The notes: a model not told the origin generated them from the letters alone. Counted from the first letter of the stretch, positions 19,388-30,024 are shown. The stretch: DNA of 64,000 nt from Mycobacterium sp. (GCA_021732005.1 JAKFVT010000059.1:1-64000); one strand, 5' to 3'. Translations and numbers: made by a program.

Positions 19388-21376
19388 TCACGGCGCGACC
19401 CCATCGCGTAGCCGCTGAAGTGCCTGCTTGACGCGATCGGGATCGGTGGTCGGCCAAAACGGCGGCAGCGACGCGCGCAGGTAGCCGCCGTACCGGGCGG
19501 TGGCCATCCGGGAGTCCAGTACCGCGACGACGCCGCGGTCGTCGGCGCGACGCAGCAACCGGCCCGCTCCCTGCGCGAGGAGCAGGGCGGCGTGGGCGGC
19601 GGCGACCGTCATGAACCCGTTGCCGCCGCGCGCGGCGACGGCTCGCTGCCGCGCCGTCAGCAGCGGATCGTCGGGCCGGGGGAACGGGATGCGGTCGATG
19701 AGCACCAGCGACAGCGACGGCCCCGGCACGTCGACGCCCTGCCACAGCGACAGTGTGCCGAACAGTGATGTCTCGGGGTCGGCGGCGAACTTCTCGACCA
19801 GGGCCGCGGTGTTGTCGTCGCCCTGGCAGAGGATCGGGGTGTCGATCCGGGCCCGCAGCGCCTCGGTCGCCGCCTTGGCGGCGCGCATCGACGAGAACAG
19901 CCCCAGGGTGCGTCCGCCGGCCGCCTCGATGAGCCCGGCGATCTCGTCGACCTGTTCGGGGGAACCTGCGGAGTCCCGGCCCGGCGGCGGCAGGTGCGCG
20001 GCGACGTAAAGGATCCCGGACTTGGCGTGCTCGAAGGGGGAGCCGACATCCAGTCCGGTCCACTTCGGCCCGTCGCCGAGGCCCCAGGCGCCTGCCATGG
20101 CGTCGAACGAACCGCCGACGGTCAGGGTTGCTGACGTCAAAATCGTTGTCGCACTGTCGAACAGGCGGGTGCGCAGCAAACCGGCCACCGACAGCGGCGC
20201 CACCCGCAACACCGGTCTGAGGTTGCCCCTTACGTCCTCGTGGTCCAGCCACACCACCTCCGTGCGGTTCGGAATGGCCGGGACGAACGAGTCCAGCACC
20301 CGTGACGCTGCATCGCCGATCTCGGTCAGCGCCGCGATCGCCTCGTTGCGGGCCGCGGCGGCCTTGGGGTCTTTCGGCGCCGGATCGATGTCGCCCCTGG
20401 CAGCGGTGGCCGCATCCCTCAGCGCGGTGAGGTACGTAGCCAGCTCGTCGTCGAGGTGATCGAGCCGGCCCGGCTGCGCGTCGTGGATCGCCGAGGAGAA
20501 CGTCGCCACCGCAGCCTCCATCCGCTGGACCAGCGCCGGGCTGACCAGGCGGGCGATCCGCCGGACGGCCACCCCCAGCGGCGCGGGGGTCAGCTCACCG
20601 GTGGCCACCGAGGTCACCCGGTCCACCAGTTCGTGGGCCTCGTCGACCACCAGATACTCGTGTTCGGGCAGCACGGCGGCGTCGGCGATCGCGTCGATCG
20701 CCAGCAGCGCATGGTTGGTGACGATGATCTCGGCGCGGCCGGCTTCGCCGCGCGCCCGTTCGGAGAAGCAGTCGGTGCCGTACGGGCAGCGCGCCATGCC
20801 GAGACATTCCCGGGCCGAGACGCTGACCTGCGACCAGGACCGGTCGGGCACACCCGGCGTCAGCTCGTCACGATCACCGGTCTCGGTGGACGACGCCCAT
20901 GCCGTCAATCGGGCGACGTCGCGGCCCAGCGCGCTCGCCGCGACGGGCTCGAACAGTTCCTCCTGCGAGGCGTCGCCGGACTCATCTGCGCTTCCGTTGT
21001 GAATCTTGTTCAGGCACAGATAATTTCGCCGCCCTTTCAGCAACGCGAACTTGGGCCGCCGAGGCAGTGCGGGGGCCAGCGCGTCGACCAGCCTGGGCAG
21101 ATCGCGGTCGACGAGCTGGCGTTGCAGCGCGATGGTCGCCGTGGACACCACGACGGGCGAGCCCTCCGACACCGCGCGGGCGATCGACGGGATCAAATAG
21201 GCCAGCGACTTGCCGGTTCCGGTACCGGCCTGCACCGCCAGATGCTCGCCCTCGGCGAAGGCCTTTGCCACCGCCTCGGCCATCTGCACCTGGCCGGGGC
21301 GCTCGGCGCCGCCCAGCGCGGACACCGCCAACGCCAGCAATTCGGTGGCCGGCGGCACTTCGCTGTCGTCGCTCAC
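19388..21376 (-). CDS. dinG: DinG-type Fe-S superfamily 2 DNA helicase
   Basis: A 662-aa 5'-3' DNA helicase of the XPD/DinG group. Walker A is AVQAGTGTGKS, the DEAH box is LVVDEAHEL, and late motifs include SLWQGVDVPG and GAGRLLRR. Four cysteines suitable for a 4Fe-4S cluster are visible: NYLCLN and then CLGMARCPYGTDC. It probably unwinds R-loops, forks or G-quadruplexes during repair. Its start overlaps the pncB stop region by 4 nt only on paper (both read minus, dinG upstream of the lipoprotein gene and downstream of pncB), so dinG is translated after pncB in one operon. Confidence 0.92.
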   Translation of the reverse strand: MSDDSEVPPATELLALAVSALGGAERPGQVQMAEAVAKAFAEGEHLAVQAGTGTGKSLAYLIPSIARAVSEGSPVVVSTATIALQRQLVDRDLPRLVDALAPALPRRPKFALLKGRRNYLCLNKIHNGSADESGDASQEELFEPVAASALGRDVARLTAWASSTETGDRDELTPGVPDRSWSQVSVSARECLGMARCPYGTDCFSERARGEAGRAEIIVTNHALLAIDAIADAAVLPEHEYLVVDEAHELVDRVTSVATGELTPAPLGVAVRRIARLVSPALVQRMEAAVATFSSAIHDAQPGRLDHLDDELATYLTALRDAATAARGDIDPAPKDPKAAAARNEAIAALTEIGDAASRVLDSFVPAIPNRTEVVWLDHEDVRGNLRPVLRVAPLSVAGLLRTRLFDSATTILTSATLTVGGSFDAMAGAWGLGDGPKWTGLDVGSPFEHAKSGILYVAAHLPPPGRDSAGSPEQVDEIAGLIEAAGGRTLGLFSSMRAAKAATEALRARIDTPILCQGDDNTAALVEKFAADPETSLFGTLSLWQGVDVPGPSLSLVLIDRIPFPRPDDPLLTARQRAVAARGGNGFMTVAAAHAALLLAQGAGRLLRRADDRGVVAVLDSRMATARYGGYLRASLPPFWPTTDPDRVKQALQRLRDGVAP

Positions 21377-22668
21377 CGTGATCGCGCCGGCATCTGTCGG
21401 GTCGGGATCGCCGGCTCGCCCTGCGAGAGCGCCAGACCTTCCCAGGGCAGGCTGCGCAGCCCGCGCACCACCAGCTCGCGCGCGGCGGCCAGATCGGCTG
21501 ATGCCAGCGGCTGTCCGGCACGCACCAGCGGTACGGTCAGCACCCGCGACGGCTCGGTCATCTCGGGTGCGGCGGCCACCGGATGAATGACCTCCTCGGT
21601 GATCGTGCCGGTCGGCCGGGACAGTCGCAGGGCCGCCTTGCGTCCGCCGTGAGATTCCTTGCGGCTGCTGCGTTTTTGAACGGGAATGCCGTCGACCTCG
21701 ACGAGTTTGTAGACCATGCTCGCGGTCGGGGCGCCCGAGCCGGTGGCGACCGAGGTCCCGACACCGTAGGTGTTGACCGGGTCGGCGCGCAGCGCGGCGA
21801 TCGAGAATTCGTCGAGGTCACCCGACACCACGATCTCGGTGCCGGTGGCACCCAGGTCGTCGAGCTGGCCGCGCACCCGGCGGGCCAGCACCCCGAGGTC
21901 GCCGGAGTCGATGCGCACCGCGCCGAGGCCGGTTCCGGCGACCTCGATCGCGTTGGCCACCCCCGCCGTCACGTCGTAGGTGTCGACCAGCAGGGTCGTC
22001 CCGACGCCCAGCGCGTCGACCTGCGCACGGAAGGCCGCCTTCTCGTCCGGACCGTCGGCAGTCGTGTGCAACATCGTGAACGCATGCGCGCTGGTCCCCA
22101 TCGCCGGGATGTCGTAGCGGCGGTTGGCTTCGAGGTTCGACGTGCCGGCAAAGCCGGCGATGTAGGCGGCGCGGGCCGCCGCCACCGCCGCCTGCTCGTG
22201 GGTGCGACGCGAACCCATTTCGATCAGCGGGCGGCCGGCTGCCGCGCTGACCATCCGCGCGGCCGCCGAGGCGATTGCGGTGTCGTGGTTGAAGATCGAC
22301 AGCGCCAGCGTCTCCAGCAACACGCATTCGGCGAAGGTGCCGGTAACCGACAGGACCGGGGAGCCGGGGAAGTACAGCTCGCCCTCGGCGTAGCCGTCAA
22401 CATCACCGGTGAACCGGAAGTCCCGCAGATAGTCCAGCGTCGCGTCGTCGAGGAAGGACCGCAGGGGAGCCAGGGCGTCGTCGTCGAAGATGAACTCGCC
22501 CAACGCTTCCAGAAACCGCCCGGTGCCCGCGACCACACCGTAACGGCGGCCGTCCGGCAGGCGGCGGGCAAACACCTCGAAGGTGGTTCGGCGCTCGGCG
22601 GAGCCGTCACGCAGCGCGGCGGCGAGCATCGTCAACTCGTACTTGTCCGTCAGCAGGGCGGCGGTCAC
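21373..22668 (-). CDS. pncB: Nicotinate phosphoribosyltransferase PncB
   Basis: A 431-aa enzyme that makes nicotinate mononucleotide from nicotinate and PRPP in NAD salvage. Conserved features are LLTDKYELTM at the N-terminus, MGSRRTHEQAA, the catalytic His region IPAMGTSAHAF, RIDSGDLG and VSGDLDEF. The GTG at 22668 starts precisely at the family N-terminus; the open frame runs over 200 codons further upstream across clpS but that part is not homologous. The gene is divergent from clpS with 66 nt between and its stop overlaps the dinG start by 4 nt. Confidence 0.94.
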   Translation of the reverse strand: MTAALLTDKYELTMLAAALRDGSAERRTTFEVFARRLPDGRRYGVVAGTGRFLEALGEFIFDDDALAPLRSFLDDATLDYLRDFRFTGDVDGYAEGELYFPGSPVLSVTGTFAECVLLETLALSIFNHDTAIASAAARMVSAAAGRPLIEMGSRRTHEQAAVAAARAAYIAGFAGTSNLEANRRYDIPAMGTSAHAFTMLHTTADGPDEKAAFRAQVDALGVGTTLLVDTYDVTAGVANAIEVAGTGLGAVRIDSGDLGVLARRVRGQLDDLGATGTEIVVSGDLDEFSIAALRADPVNTYGVGTSVATGSGAPTASMVYKLVEVDGIPVQKRSSRKESHGGRKAALRLSRPTGTITEEVIHPVAAAPEMTEPSRVLTVPLVRAGQPLASADLAAARELVVRGLRSLPWEGLALSQGEPAIPTRQMPARSR

Positions 22669-22721
22669 AGCGCAACCGTATCGGCCACCCGGCGGGCTGG
22701 ATAGCCGGAGAGGCGGCTCGC

Positions 22722-22727
22722 TATCCT
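22722..22727 (+). promoter_or_regulatory. -10 element for a leaderless clpS transcript
   Basis: TATCCT fits TANNNT and ends exactly seven nt before the clpS ATG, with no Shine-Dalgarno sequence in between. Transcription would start at the A of the ATG. Confidence 0.5.
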
Positions 22728-22734
22728 TGGTCGC

Positions 22735-23040
22735 ATGGGTTCGCAAGCAGCTCCGACTCGACCGGACGCCAGCGGACAGCAACGCACTGAATCCGTCGCT
22801 GCTGTCGATACCCCCTGGGTGACGATCGTCTGGGATGACCCGGTGAATCTGATGAACTACGTGACCTACATCTTCCAGAAGCTGTTCGGCTACAGCGAAC
22901 CGCACGCCACCAAGCTCATGCTGCAGGTTCATCACGAAGGCAAGGCGGTTGTCTCCGCCGGGAGCCGGGAATCCATGGAGGTCGACGTGTCCAAACTGCA
23001 TGCCGCCGGTTTGTGGGCGACCATGCAGCAGGACCGCTGA
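22735..23040 (+). CDS. clpS: ATP-dependent Clp protease adaptor ClpS
   Basis: A 101-aa N-end-rule adaptor that hands proteins with destabilising N-termini to ClpC1P1P2. The binding core is [16 protein letters not shown], with [21 protein letters not shown] after it; the DDPVN acidic patch recognises the N-degron. The first 27 residues are a flexible tail. It precedes a DUF2017 gene by four nt in the order found in Rv1331-Rv1332. Confidence 0.94.
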   Translation: MGSQAAPTRPDASGQQRTESVAAVDTPWVTIVWDDPVNLMNYVTYIFQKLFGYSEPHATKLMLQVHHEGKAVVSAGSRESMEVDVSKLHAAGLWATMQQDR

Positions 23041-23044
23041 CCGC

Positions 23045-23632
23045 GTGCGCAAATGGAAGCGGGTCGACACCGCTGAGGGTCCTCGGTTCCGCTCGGCGCT
23101 GGCCCCGCATGAGGCCGCGCTGCTGAAGAACATGGTCGCCTCCGTGCAGGGCATGCTCGACGAGCGGGAGGCGGCGACCCCGTCGGATCCGTTGGAACAG
23201 ATCACCGGAATCCGGGCCGGCAACCCGCAGGCGCCCGACGACACGACGATGCGGCGCCTGCTGCCCGACTTCTTCAAGCCCCAGCGTGATCATCCGGCTG
23301 GGTCCGCAGCCGCCGAAAGCCTCAACGGTGCGCTGCGCAGCCTGCACGAGCCGGACATCATCGATGCCAAAAGATCTGCGGCCCAACGGCTTTTGGACAC
23401 CCTCCCGGATGGTGGAGGCAGGTTCGAGATCACCGAAGACGACGCCAACGCCTGGGTCTCCGCGGTCAACGACGTCCGGCTGGCGCTGGGCGCGATGCTC
23501 GAGATCGGCCCGGAGGGCCCCGACCGTCTGCCGACCGACCACCCGCTGGCGGGGCACCTCGACGTCTATCAGTGGCTGACCGTGTTGCAGGAGTATCTCG
23601 TGCTCGGCCTGATGGGCAAGCCCATCCGATGA
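23045..23632 (+). CDS. DUF2017 protein (Rv1332-like)
   Basis: A 195-aa soluble protein that always follows clpS in mycobacteria. It begins VRKWKRVDTAEG from the GTG at 23045, four nt after the clpS stop. Recognisable parts are ALAPHEAALLKNMV, PDDTTMRRLLPDFF and the C-terminal WLTVLQEYLVLGLM. No enzymatic motif is seen. The conserved pairing with ClpS suggests a function linked to the Clp system, but this is inference. Its last codons carry the first copy of a 13-bp direct repeat (23620-23632 and 23643-23655) that reaches the next start codon. Confidence 0.85.
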   Translation: MRKWKRVDTAEGPRFRSALAPHEAALLKNMVASVQGMLDEREAATPSDPLEQITGIRAGNPQAPDDTTMRRLLPDFFKPQRDHPAGSAAAESLNGALRSLHEPDIIDAKRSAAQRLLDTLPDGGGRFEITEDDANAWVSAVNDVRLALGAMLEIGPEGPDRLPTDHPLAGHLDVYQWLTVLQEYLVLGLMGKPIR

Positions 23633-23651
23633 CTGAAGGCACGCCCATCCG

Positions 23652-24686
23652 ATGAACACCGGGTCGATCACCGACGTCGAGGGCATCCTGGTCGGTCACC
23701 ACCACCGCCTGGACGATGATGCGAGCCTCGGCTCCGGCTGGGCCTGTGGGACCACCGTGGTCGTCGCCCCACCCGGCACGGTCGGCGCTGTCGACGTTCG
23801 CGGCGGCGCGCCCGGTAGCCGCGAGACCGACCTGCTCGACCCGGCCAACAGCGTCCGCCACGTCGACGCCGTCGTGCTGACCGGCGGCAGTGCCTACGGT
23901 GTGGCCGCCGCCGACGGCGTGATGACCTGGCTGGAGAAGCAGGGCCGCGGCGTGGCGATGAAAGGTGGCGTCGTCCCGATCGTGCCGGCCGCGGTGATCT
24001 TCGATCTCCCGGTCGGTGGCTGGGCGTGCAGGCCCACCGCCGAGTTCGGGTATGCGGCGGCGAGCTCGGCCGGTGTGGAGGTGGCGGTGGGCACCGTCGG
24101 AGCGGGTGTCGGTGCCCGTGCCGCCGTGCTCAAGGGTGGCGTCGGCACCGCGTCGATAACCCTCGACTCCGGGGTGACCGTCGGGGCGATCGTCGTCGTC
24201 AACAGTGCGGGCAACGTCGTCGACCCGGCCACCGGGCTGCCGTGGATGAGCCACCTCGTCACGGAGTTCGGGCTGGCCGTGCCGCCCGCCGAGCAGATCG
24301 CCGCACTCACCGCGCTCGACAAGGAGTCCAGCCCGCTCAACACCACCATCGCTGTCGTCGCCACCGACGCGGCGCTGTCGCCGGCCGGGTGCCGGCGGTT
24401 CGCGATCGCTGCCCAGGACGGCCTGGCGCACACCATCCGTCCCGCGCACACCCCGCTGGACGGTGACACCGTTTTCGCGCTGGCTACCGGCGCGGTCGAG
24501 CTGCAGCCCGATCCCGATACGCCGGCGTCGATGATGCCGGAGACCAAGGCGCTCGCGGCGATCGGCGCGGCAGGGGCGGATTGTCTGGCGCGGGCGGTGC
24601 TGGTTGCGGTGCTGGCGGCGCAGTCGGCGGCCGGCGTCCCGACCTACCGCGACGTGGTTCCGGGGGCGTTCGGCGTCGGTGCCTGA
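23652..24686 (+). CDS. P1 (DmpA-type) family peptidase (Rv1333-like)
   Basis: A 344-aa N-terminal-nucleophile hydrolase of the DmpA/P1 aminopeptidase family. The glycine-rich VVLTGGSAYGVAAADGVM and the self-cleavage region SSPLNTTIAVVATDA are visible; cleavage before the threonine would give alpha and beta chains. Substrates of mycobacterial members are unknown. The start ATG at 23652 follows the DUF2017 stop by 19 nt. In M. tuberculosis the next genes would be mec, cysO and cysM; here the next gene is the rhomboid. Confidence 0.85.
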   Translation: MNTGSITDVEGILVGHHHRLDDDASLGSGWACGTTVVVAPPGTVGAVDVRGGAPGSRETDLLDPANSVRHVDAVVLTGGSAYGVAAADGVMTWLEKQGRGVAMKGGVVPIVPAAVIFDLPVGGWACRPTAEFGYAAASSAGVEVAVGTVGAGVGARAAVLKGGVGTASITLDSGVTVGAIVVVNSAGNVVDPATGLPWMSHLVTEFGLAVPPAEQIAALTALDKESSPLNTTIAVVATDAALSPAGCRRFAIAAQDGLAHTIRPAHTPLDGDTVFALATGAVELQPDPDTPASMMPETKALAAIGAAGADCLARAVLVAVLAAQSAAGVPTYRDVVPGAFGVGA

Positions 24687-24788
24687 CCCGAGCTCGACCC
24701 GCGCAGGAGTGCTCCACCGGTAGCCTGGACGAAGCTGAGTAGGCGCTGGCACGGCCAGCTCTTGGCGTAGAAGAGGTATGAGGCACAG

Positions 24789-25457
24789 ATGAACCAGCCG
24801 TTGGGTTACCCGGCGACTCCGCCGCAGCCCAAGAAGCCCCCGGCGTGGAAGGTCGGCGGCGCCACCATCCTGTCGTTCGTTGCGCTGCTGTACGTGATCG
24901 AGATCGCCGATCAGCTCTCGGGGCACTCGCTGGACCGCAACGGCATCCGGCCGCTGGAAACCGACGGCCTGTGGGGCATCGTCTTCTCGCCGCTGCTGCA
25001 CGCCAACTGGCAGCACCTGGCCGCCAACACCGTGCCGGCCCTGGTGCTCGGCTTCCTGGTGACGCTGACCGGCATGGCCCGATTCGTCTGGGCCACCGCG
25101 ATCATCTGGATCGTGGGCGGATTCGGTACCTGGCTGATCGGAAACGTCGGCTGCGGGCTGGAGACCAACCACATCGGCGCCTCCGGGCTGATCTTCGGCT
25201 GGCTGACCTTCCTGTTGGTCTTCGGCTTCTTCACCCGGCACATCTGGTGGATCGTCACGGGGATCGTGGTGCTGTTCGTCTACGGCGGGGTGCTGTGGGG
25301 GGCGCTGCCCGAATTGACCACCTGCGGCGGGGTGTCCTGGCAGGGCCACCTATGCGGGGCGATCGCCGGGGTGCTGGCCGCCTATTGGCTCTCCGGTCCG
25401 GAACGCAAAGCGCGGGAACGCAAGAAGGCCGGCCAATTTCCCGGCCTGACGTCATGA
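24789..25457 (+). CDS. Rhomboid-family intramembrane serine protease
   Basis: A 222-aa polytopic protein with six predicted helices. The catalytic Ser is in [10 protein letters not shown] and the His in [12 protein letters not shown], and an [11 protein letters not shown] block marks the second helix. It should cleave membrane protein substrates within the bilayer. The gene corresponds to Rv1337. Its stop overlaps the murI ATG (ATGA), so the two are coupled. The upstream 102-nt gap is its promoter region. Confidence 0.9.
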   Translation: MNQPLGYPATPPQPKKPPAWKVGGATILSFVALLYVIEIADQLSGHSLDRNGIRPLETDGLWGIVFSPLLHANWQHLAANTVPALVLGFLVTLTGMARFVWATAIIWIVGGFGTWLIGNVGCGLETNHIGASGLIFGWLTFLLVFGFFTRHIWWIVTGIVVLFVYGGVLWGALPELTTCGGVSWQGHLCGAIAGVLAAYWLSGPERKARERKKAGQFPGLTS

Positions 25458-26275
25458 GCGACCGCTTCGCGCCGGTCGGCATCTTCGATTCCGGCGTGGG
25501 CGGGCTGACCGTCGCCCGCTCGATCATCGATCAGCTCCCCGACGAGGACATCATCTATGTCGGCGACACCGGCAACGGTCCCTACGGCCCGTTGACCATT
25601 CCCGAGGTTCGGGCGCACGCACTGGCGATCGGCGACGATCTCGTCGAGCGCGGGGTCAAAGCCCTCGTCATCGCCTGCAACACCGCGTCGTCGGCCTGCC
25701 TCCGCGATGCGCGGGAACGCTACGACGTGCCCGTCGTCGAGGTGATTCTGCCCGCGGTGCGGCGTGCGGTGGCCACCACCCGCACGGGACGCATCGGGGT
25801 CATCGGCACTCAGGCGACGATCGCGTCGGGGGCCTACCAGGACGCGTTCGCGGCGGCGCGCGACGTCGACGTCGCGGCGGTGGCGTGCCCGCGCTTCGTC
25901 GACTTCGTCGAGCGCGGCGTCACCAGCGGCCGCCAGGTGCTCAACCTGGCCGAGGGCTATCTGGAGCCGCTCCAGCGCGCGCAGGTCGACACCTTGGTGC
26001 TGGGCTGCACGCACTACCCGTTGCTGTCCGGGCTGATCCAGCTGGCGATGGGGGATTCGGTCACGCTGGTGTCCAGCGCCGAGGAGACGGCCAAAGACTT
26101 GCTGAAAGTTCTGACCGAGCGCGATCTGCTGCGCCCGCACGAGGCGCCGCCGGCGACCCGGCTCTTCGAGGCGACGGGTGATCCCGACGCGTTCACCGCT
26201 CTGGCGGCGCGCTTCCTGGGGCCGGCGATCACCGGCGTCCATCCGGTTCAACGTCACGTCTCGGCGACAACGTGA
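25454..26275 (+). CDS. murI: Glutamate racemase MurI
   Basis: A 273-aa cofactor-independent racemase that supplies D-glutamate for peptidoglycan. Family blocks are [15 protein letters not shown]-like ([14 protein letters not shown]), [12 protein letters not shown], the first catalytic Cys in ACNTASSA and the second in LGCTHYPLL. The ATG at 25454 overlaps the rhomboid stop. Length and order match Rv1338. Confidence 0.95.
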   Translation: MSDRFAPVGIFDSGVGGLTVARSIIDQLPDEDIIYVGDTGNGPYGPLTIPEVRAHALAIGDDLVERGVKALVIACNTASSACLRDARERYDVPVVEVILPAVRRAVATTRTGRIGVIGTQATIASGAYQDAFAAARDVDVAAVACPRFVDFVERGVTSGRQVLNLAEGYLEPLQRAQVDTLVLGCTHYPLLSGLIQLAMGDSVTLVSSAEETAKDLLKVLTERDLLRPHEAPPATRLFEATGDPDAFTALAARFLGPAITGVHPVQRHVSATT

Positions 26276-26332
26276 TTCTCTCTGACAAACCCGTCATGTT
26301 TTCCTCTTGCGGCAACCGGGCATGGCAAGCTG

Positions 26333-27106
26333 GTGGCTGTGCGAATCACCGTCCTCGGTTGCTCCGGCAGTGTTGTCGGGCCTGATTCGCCGGCGTCCGG
26401 CTACCTGCTGACAGCACCGGACACACCGCCGCTCGTCCTCGATTTCGGTGGCGGGGTGCTCGGCGCGCTACAGCGTTACGCCGATCCCAACGAGGTGCAC
26501 GTTCTGCTGTCGCACCTGCATGCCGACCACTGCCTGGATCTGCCCGGCCTGTTCGTGTGGCGGCGCTACCACCCGAGCCCGGCCCGGGGCCGCGGCATCA
26601 TGTACGGCCCGAGCGACACCTGGACGCGGCTGGCGGCGGCGTCGTCGCCGCTCGGGGGTGAACTCGACGACTTCTCCGACATCTTCGACATCCGCCATTG
26701 GCAGGACAACCAGCCGGTGCAATTCGGCGCCCTGACCGTGCTGCCGCGGCTGGTGACTCATCCGACCGAGTCGTTCGGTATGCGCTTCACCGACCCGTCC
26801 GGCGCCACCCTGGTCTACAGCGGCGACACCGGCGTGTGCGAGTCACTCGTCGAATTGGCAAGGGGTGCAGACGTTTTCCTGTGCGAGGCATCGTGGACCC
26901 ACGCACCGGATCGGCCGCCGCATCTCCATCTGTCGGGCACCGAGGCGGGCCGGATGGCCAAGCGTGCCGGCGTCGGCGAACTGCTGCTCACCCACATCCC
27001 GCCGTGGACGTCGCGTGAGGACGTGATCTCCGAGGCCAAGGCGGAGTTCGACGGGCCGGTGCACGCCGTGGTGTGCGGGGAGGCCATTGAGGTCCGTCGG
27101 CACTGA
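26333..27106 (+). CDS. Metallo-beta-lactamase-fold cAMP phosphodiesterase (Rv1339-type)
   Basis: A 257-aa metallo-beta-lactamase-fold protein. The metal motif HLHADH is in [15 protein letters not shown], with further ligands in [16 protein letters not shown] and LLTHIPPW. Rv1339 has been reported to be an atypical class II cAMP phosphodiesterase that affects drug tolerance, so this protein probably degrades cAMP made by cyclases such as the one at 3706-5310. The start is GTG at 26333; a second GTG two codons later is equally possible. Confidence 0.87.
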   Translation: MAVRITVLGCSGSVVGPDSPASGYLLTAPDTPPLVLDFGGGVLGALQRYADPNEVHVLLSHLHADHCLDLPGLFVWRRYHPSPARGRGIMYGPSDTWTRLAAASSPLGGELDDFSDIFDIRHWQDNQPVQFGALTVLPRLVTHPTESFGMRFTDPSGATLVYSGDTGVCESLVELARGADVFLCEASWTHAPDRPPHLHLSGTEAGRMAKRAGVGELLLTHIPPWTSREDVISEAKAEFDGPVHAVVCGEAIEVRRH

Positions 27107-27112
27107 CGCCGA

Positions 27113-27118
27113 TAGGGT
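27113..27118 (+). promoter_or_regulatory. -10 element for a leaderless rphA transcript
   Basis: TAGGGT fits TANNNT and ends seven nt before the rphA GTG at 27126. It lies just after the stop of the preceding phosphodiesterase gene. No ribosome binding site is visible, so a leaderless mRNA is likely. Confidence 0.5.
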
Positions 27119-27125
27119 CTTTCTC

Positions 27126-27905
<780 letters not shown>

Positions 27906-27906
27906 G

Positions 27907-28518
27907 CTGAGCCGCTTACTCGTCGCCAGCCGCAATGCCAAGAAGCTGGCCGAACTGCGCCGGGTCCTCGACGCCGCCGGGCTGGCCGGGCTGACCCTGG
28001 TCTCGCTCGACGACGTTCCGCCCTTCGACGAGGCGCCCGAAACCGGCGCCACCTTCGAGGAGAACGCGCTGGCGAAGGCTCGCGACGGCTACACGGCGAC
28101 CGGGTTGCCCACCGTCGCCGACGACTCGGGGCTGACGGTCGCCGCCCTCAACGGGATGCCGGGGGTGCTTTCGGCGCGATGGGCCGGAACTCATGGCGAG
28201 GACGCCGCGAACAACGCATTGCTCCTGGCCCAGTTGCGTGACGTGCCCGACGAGCGGCGATCGGCGGCGTTCGTGTCGGCGTGCGCACTGGTCTACGGCC
28301 CCGGCGACGCCGACAGCGCGGTGGTCCGCGGCGAGTGGAACGGGGCGATCGCCCGGGAGCCGCGCGGTGCGGGCGGCTTCGGCTACGACCCGCTGTTCAT
28401 TCCCGAGGGGGAGAGCCGCAGCGCGGCCGAGCTCAGCCCGGCGGAGAAGGACGCGGCGTCGCATCGTGGCCGGGCGTTGGCGCTGCTGATCCCGGCCCTG
28501 AGTGCGCTGCTCAGATGA
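27907..28518 (+). CDS. rdgB: Non-canonical purine NTP pyrophosphatase RdgB/HAM1, probable CTG start
   Basis: RdgB (203 aa from the proposed start) removes dITP, ITP and XTP from the nucleotide pool. Signatures are LLVASRNAKKLAELR, TFEENALAKAR, ADDSGLTVAALNGMPGV, GGFGYDPLF and SHRGRAL. No ATG, GTG or TTG lies at the family N-terminus. A CTG at 27907 sits there, with GGGAG at 27897-27901 five nt upstream and one nt after the rphA stop. The nearest conventional start, GTG at 27874, would add an implausible RRRRRR-rich tail inside rphA. The protein identity is sure; the start codon is inferred. Confidence 0.88.
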   Translation: MSRLLVASRNAKKLAELRRVLDAAGLAGLTLVSLDDVPPFDEAPETGATFEENALAKARDGYTATGLPTVADDSGLTVAALNGMPGVLSARWAGTHGEDAANNALLLAQLRDVPDERRSAAFVSACALVYGPGDADSAVVRGEWNGAIAREPRGAGGFGYDPLFIPEGESRSAAELSPAEKDAASHRGRALALLIPALSALLR

Positions 28519-28566
28519 GTGGAACGAGATTTTCCTAGCGCATCTAACCTGTGTCATGATGCTCGA

Positions 28567-30024
28567 GTGGGTCGTCACTCGGTCCGGGCGGCGCACCCCG
28601 GTGTTCTGATCGCCGTCCTGGCGGCGGCCGGGATCAGCGTGTCGTTGACGCAGACGCTGATGATCCCGCTCATTCCCGAACTCCCAATGCTGTTGCACAC
28701 CAACCCGTCCAACGCATCGTGGACGATCACCATCACCCTGCTGACCGCGGCGGTGGCCACGCCGGTGTTCGGACGCCTCGGCGACATGCACGGTCCCAAG
28801 CCGATGTTGATGATCTGTGCGGGTGCGATGGCCGGCGGCTCCCTGCTGGCCGCGGTCACCAGTTCTCTGGTGCCGTTCATCATCGGGCGCGGGTTGCAGG
28901 GGCTGGCCTTGCCGATCATTCCGCTGGCCATCAGTGTGCTCCGCTCGGCCCTGCCCGCCGAGCGGGTCGGCCCGGCGATGGGGCTGATCAGTTCGTCACT
29001 GGGTGTCGGCGGCGCGATGGGCCTTCCGCTGTCGGCGGTGATCGCCCAAAAGGCCGACTGGCACACATTGTTCTGGGGCGCAGCCGTTCTCGGCATCCTG
29101 GCAATGCTGCTGTTCGCCTTCCTGGTGCCCAATGTCCCGGCGAGCTCGGCTGACCGGTTCGATCCGCTGGGCACCCTGCTGCTGGCGGTGGGGTTGGTGA
29201 CCCTGCTTCTGCCGATCTCCAAAGGCTCGACCTGGGGCTGGACGAGTTCGACGACGCTGTCGCTGTTCGCGCTCTCGATCGCGGTCTTCGCAGTCTTCGC
29301 CCGCTGGCAGTTCCGGACCGCATCGCCGATCGTGGATCTGCGCACCACGCTGCGACGGCCGGTCTTGACCACCAACATCGCGGCGGTCCTGGTGTGCTTT
29401 TCGATGTTCGCGCTGTCGTTGGTCGGTCCGCAGGTGCTCGAACTGCCCGCGGGAACCGGATTCGGCCTGGGACAGTCGATGCTGCAGGCCGGTCTGTGGA
29501 TGGCTCCGGGCGGACTGGCGATGATGGTCGCGGCTCCGCTTGCCGCGCGTACCGCCGGCCGACGTGGTCCCAAGTTCACGTTGGTCTGCGGTTCGGCGAT
29601 CATCGCGGCCGCCTATCTGGGCGCGCTGTGGTTACTCGGTAGTCCCGCGGCGGTGATGGTGGTCAACGTCGTCGTGAGCTTCGGCGTCGGGTTCGCGTAC
29701 TCATCGCTGCCCGCGCTCATCAACGCAGCGGTGCCGGTGTCCGAGACGGCCGCCGCCAACGGAATCAACGCGCTCGCGCGATCTTTGGGGACGTCGGTGT
29801 CCAGCGCGGTCATCGGTGTCGTGCTCGCGACGATGACGATCACCTATGCCGGGCACGTCGTTCCGTCGCTGCACGGGCTGCGAACGGCGCTGCTGATCGC
29901 TGCCGGTGTCGCCGCGCTCGCGGCCGCGGTTGCGATGACGATCCCGGCCCGGGGGGACACCGCCGTCGCCGACTGGTCGGCCGACGAACTCGAGCTGTCC
30001 GACGACCCGCTGATCAAAGGTTGA
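28567..30024 (+). CDS. Major facilitator superfamily efflux transporter (DHA2-type)
   Basis: A 485-aa protein with about 14 hydrophobic helices, typical of EmrB/QacA-type drug:proton antiporters. Motif A is FGRLGDMHGPKPM after the second helix, and the antiporter motif C region falls near SSSLGVGGAMGLP. The GTG at 28567 is the best start; nearby ATG codons are out of frame. It is not part of the M. tuberculosis Rv1341-Rv1343c order, so it is an insertion between rdgB and the DUF3817 gene. Its last 11 nt overlap the converging DUF3817 gene. Confidence 0.87.
   Translation: MGRHSVRAAHPGVLIAVLAAAGISVSLTQTLMIPLIPELPMLLHTNPSNASWTITITLLTAAVATPVFGRLGDMHGPKPMLMICAGAMAGGSLLAAVTSSLVPFIIGRGLQGLALPIIPLAISVLRSALPAERVGPAMGLISSSLGVGGAMGLPLSAVIAQKADWHTLFWGAAVLGILAMLLFAFLVPNVPASSADRFDPLGTLLLAVGLVTLLLPISKGSTWGWTSSTTLSLFALSIAVFAVFARWQFRTASPIVDLRTTLRRPVLTTNIAAVLVCFSMFALSLVGPQVLELPAGTGFGLGQSMLQAGLWMAPGGLAMMVAAPLAARTAGRRGPKFTLVCGSAIIAAAYLGALWLLGSPAAVMVVNVVVSFGVGFAYSSLPALINAAVPVSETAAANGINALARSLGTSVSSAVIGVVLATMTITYAGHVVPSLHGLRTALLIAAGVAALAAAVAMTIPARGDTAVADWSADELELSDDPLIKG

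Noticed and set aside
22669-23277. N-terminal extension of pncB by about 200 codons
   Set aside because: It lies opposite clpS and the DUF2017 gene and has no family similarity.
23466-25349. 627-codon minus-strand frame across the peptidase and rhomboid genes
   Set aside because: Arises from GC bias opposite two well-identified genes.
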